Below are positions 55,101 through 58,100 of a DNA stretch of 64,000 nucleotides, piece by piece (position 1 is the first letter of the stretch; each line of letters starts with the position of its first letter). This DNA comes from Cyrtodaria siliqua (taxonomy: Eukaryota; Mollusca; Bivalvia; Adapedonta; Hiatellidae). The stretch spans positions 496,001 through 560,000 of the forward strand of contig JAWPHD010000083.1 in NCBI GenBank assembly GCA_037043455.1, read 5' to 3'. The notes below the pieces were generated by a model. That model was not told where the DNA came from. It did no database searches and saw only the letters and a list, made by a program, of their open reading frames with translations. A program made the position numbers and the translations under genes.

Positions 55101-58100
55101 ATAAGAAAGTATTTTTTAGAAAGTTTACAAAACACTGGGGCAAATGTCAACGTTTGCTCAGCCACTCGTTCATACCCTGTATTTTCAAAGTATTTGGGAA
55201 CATGCTGATACAGCCCAAAACAACAGGAAACTGCACTAAACAGAAGTTTTAAGAAGAAAATTACTATTTAATACAGAAGTACTTTCGGTTGATTTGGAGT
55301 CAATATAGATGTATACGTCAACTGTTATACACGAACTGTTCCCTTGTTCCCGTGTTCCCGTGTTAGTTCTCTGGCTACAGAGATGTTGAGACAAACATCG
55401 ACCATTCACCATATACCTGTACCCGGTTATATAAGCAAGTACGGGATATATTTTTGAATTATCAGTGCTCGAACACGTATTATCGTGCTATCTTTTAATT
55501 CAGTGATCCCACCAACCCCCGTCTATATTTAGTCATATCAACATTGGACAGCATTATCTATACGAGCGAGACCTGCTGAAAAGAATGTGTCTAGTTTGAA
55601 CTAATTTGTTATCGTTGACCGTGTTTAATTAAAAGTGGGGCGGCGTGAGGTCATTTATCACGCACTTTCTTTTATTCGCCATGATCGTTTTGTTTATGTA
55701 CATACAAATATCGAACTATTTATCATTTGACCGCAATATTTCGCGTACTCATATCTCCGGTATACAACATATCTCCGGTATACAAGCAACGTGTGGATAT
55801 ACAAGCACAGAGTGCGTGGGTTGAACCAAGTCTTGCATAAGTAACGTGACCACTTGGAATGTGAATCGTTTTTTTTTACTTAGATTGAAAAAAAAAAACA
55901 TCCGAGATTTTGCATACACGGAATCAAGAATCTTATATGGAACAAATCTGAGTTTCCTGTCGGAAAGAATTTCAACGTTTTTTTTGCAATAAATTATGTA
56001 TATCTCAAACAATGAGAAATAATACTACATAATTCATAATTATTCTGTGTTAAAAATGTCATATATATTCGATACCTAAAACAAAAATGTTATTTAGATG
56101 ACGTTCAAATTCAGAAGATTGTCTAACATCAACCAAGTCTGTTTAAAATGTTTATCAATGTCAAACGGACAACCTACCAAATGCTTGTCGCTTCTTTCTT
56201 GCGGCCCTGAAATGTTAAAATAATTAAATAAATAATTAAATGAATAAATGTCAATATATACAGCATTAAGTAAACGTTCAAATAAAACAAACGTACCCGT
56301 ATTTGTACCCGTTTTTTGTACCCGTTATTTGTACCCGTTATTTGTCCCCTTTATTTGTACCCGTTATTTGTACCCGTTATGTGTACCCGTTATTTGTACC
56401 AGTTATTTGTCTTCATTTTTTTTTAAATACAAGTTGTTAGAAGAAAAGAAATGAGTAAATGCTTTTGGTTGGCAAACAAAAGTCACACTGAGTCATTCAT
56501 TGTAAAGTGTATGTTGTGCAACACGCTATATAGCCGATATGTACATTTTTAGAAATGTCACCGCACCTCCATTCGTCTATAAAATCAAAGGCAGAGGAAA
56601 CCCCGTTGCTTAGATCGTGAGGAATGACATGTTATAGCATTTTTTTAAACATATTGAAGAGAATTATTTCAGCATCGTTTTCATAAATTGAAATCCCATT
56701 TAACACGCCCCATGACTTGCCATATGTTGAATTTCTCGTATGATATGTTTTAAAGGGACATACAGCAAACTTTATTAAAACTCACGGCTTCCCGCTAGTT
56801 TTTCGGCATAACTTGCATTTGTTCAATCATTAATATTAATTATAAGAATAGTATTGAGCAATTTTTTTTTGCATATTATTACTTTTTGATATTATTGCAC
56901 CAAAAATATATTAAAACTTACAGTATAATAAGACGAACCAGTGAATATTCAAAATTTAATTTATTTCAATGTAAACAGAGTAAAAGTACAAATGATACTG
57001 GATATGTAAATCGAGACACCCATTTCAAACACCTCAAGATTGCCGCCTGTCCCTTTAACGTAAAACATGAGCATTGGATGTCTGATCACGTATATATAAT
57101 TTAGCCAATAGTATAAATGACTGTCATTCTTTTGATTTTAAAAGCAAACAAATTAAAATGAATTGTTTAGGTTTTCTTAACTAGCCTGACGTTGCTAGTT
57201 GCTCAAAACCACCAATTTGTGTTTGTTAACTGATCGTTAACAAAACGAAAATATGTAAATTTTACATATTTTCGTTTTGTTTTATGCGTAAAATACACAA
57301 AAATGTTCAAAACGATCTGAAAAAAGTAGATACAAAAGTCGAACATGAAATGTAGTGTTCAGTCAAGAATCACAATCAACCAAAAACATTCATCGAAACA
57401 AACAAGAATTGCAAGGATCAATAAGAGGTTTGTGACATTACAAACATAAAAGAGGTGAAAATAGGTATACTGCCTTGGATCGGACATTTTCAAAAAGAAA
57501 AACCAGACTATAGGGTTCACCAAAACTCACTATTACTATATTGTCATCCCAATAAAACGGGACAATATAAATAAAGAAATGCCCGTCAGGCTATATCCTC
57601 TAACAAACTAGGCAGCATTAATATGCAATACAAATATAACACAAAGATGATCATGTATAAATGAATATAAACAATGAAAACCAAGACAGCCCTTGTGTCG
57701 TGCTAAAATCAGAGTCTGTTAATACACATGTCAACCGTTTATATTTCAAATGTTGCTTATTGTTAATCAATTTTATTATAATACTATGAAGAAAAATCAC
57801 CATAAAAAAGCAACGACTTTGCTTTAATTTAAAATACATCAACATTAACGCTTACACCACTTGACTACGTCAACAAGATTAACGAGCAAAGAACTTATTT
57901 ATTCAGAGAGACTAGCTCATTCCCATATTATATGCAGTATGTGCCGGCTAGCAATGTAAGTAAGCCGTCACAGAACTTCTTTATTCAGAGAGACTAGCTC
58001 ATAACCATCGTACAGGCAGCATGTGCCAGCTATTATTGTATTTTAACTGCTCAGTTTTAAAACAGATTTTTGTGTGTGCAAAATTCAGCAAGCCGAAATG

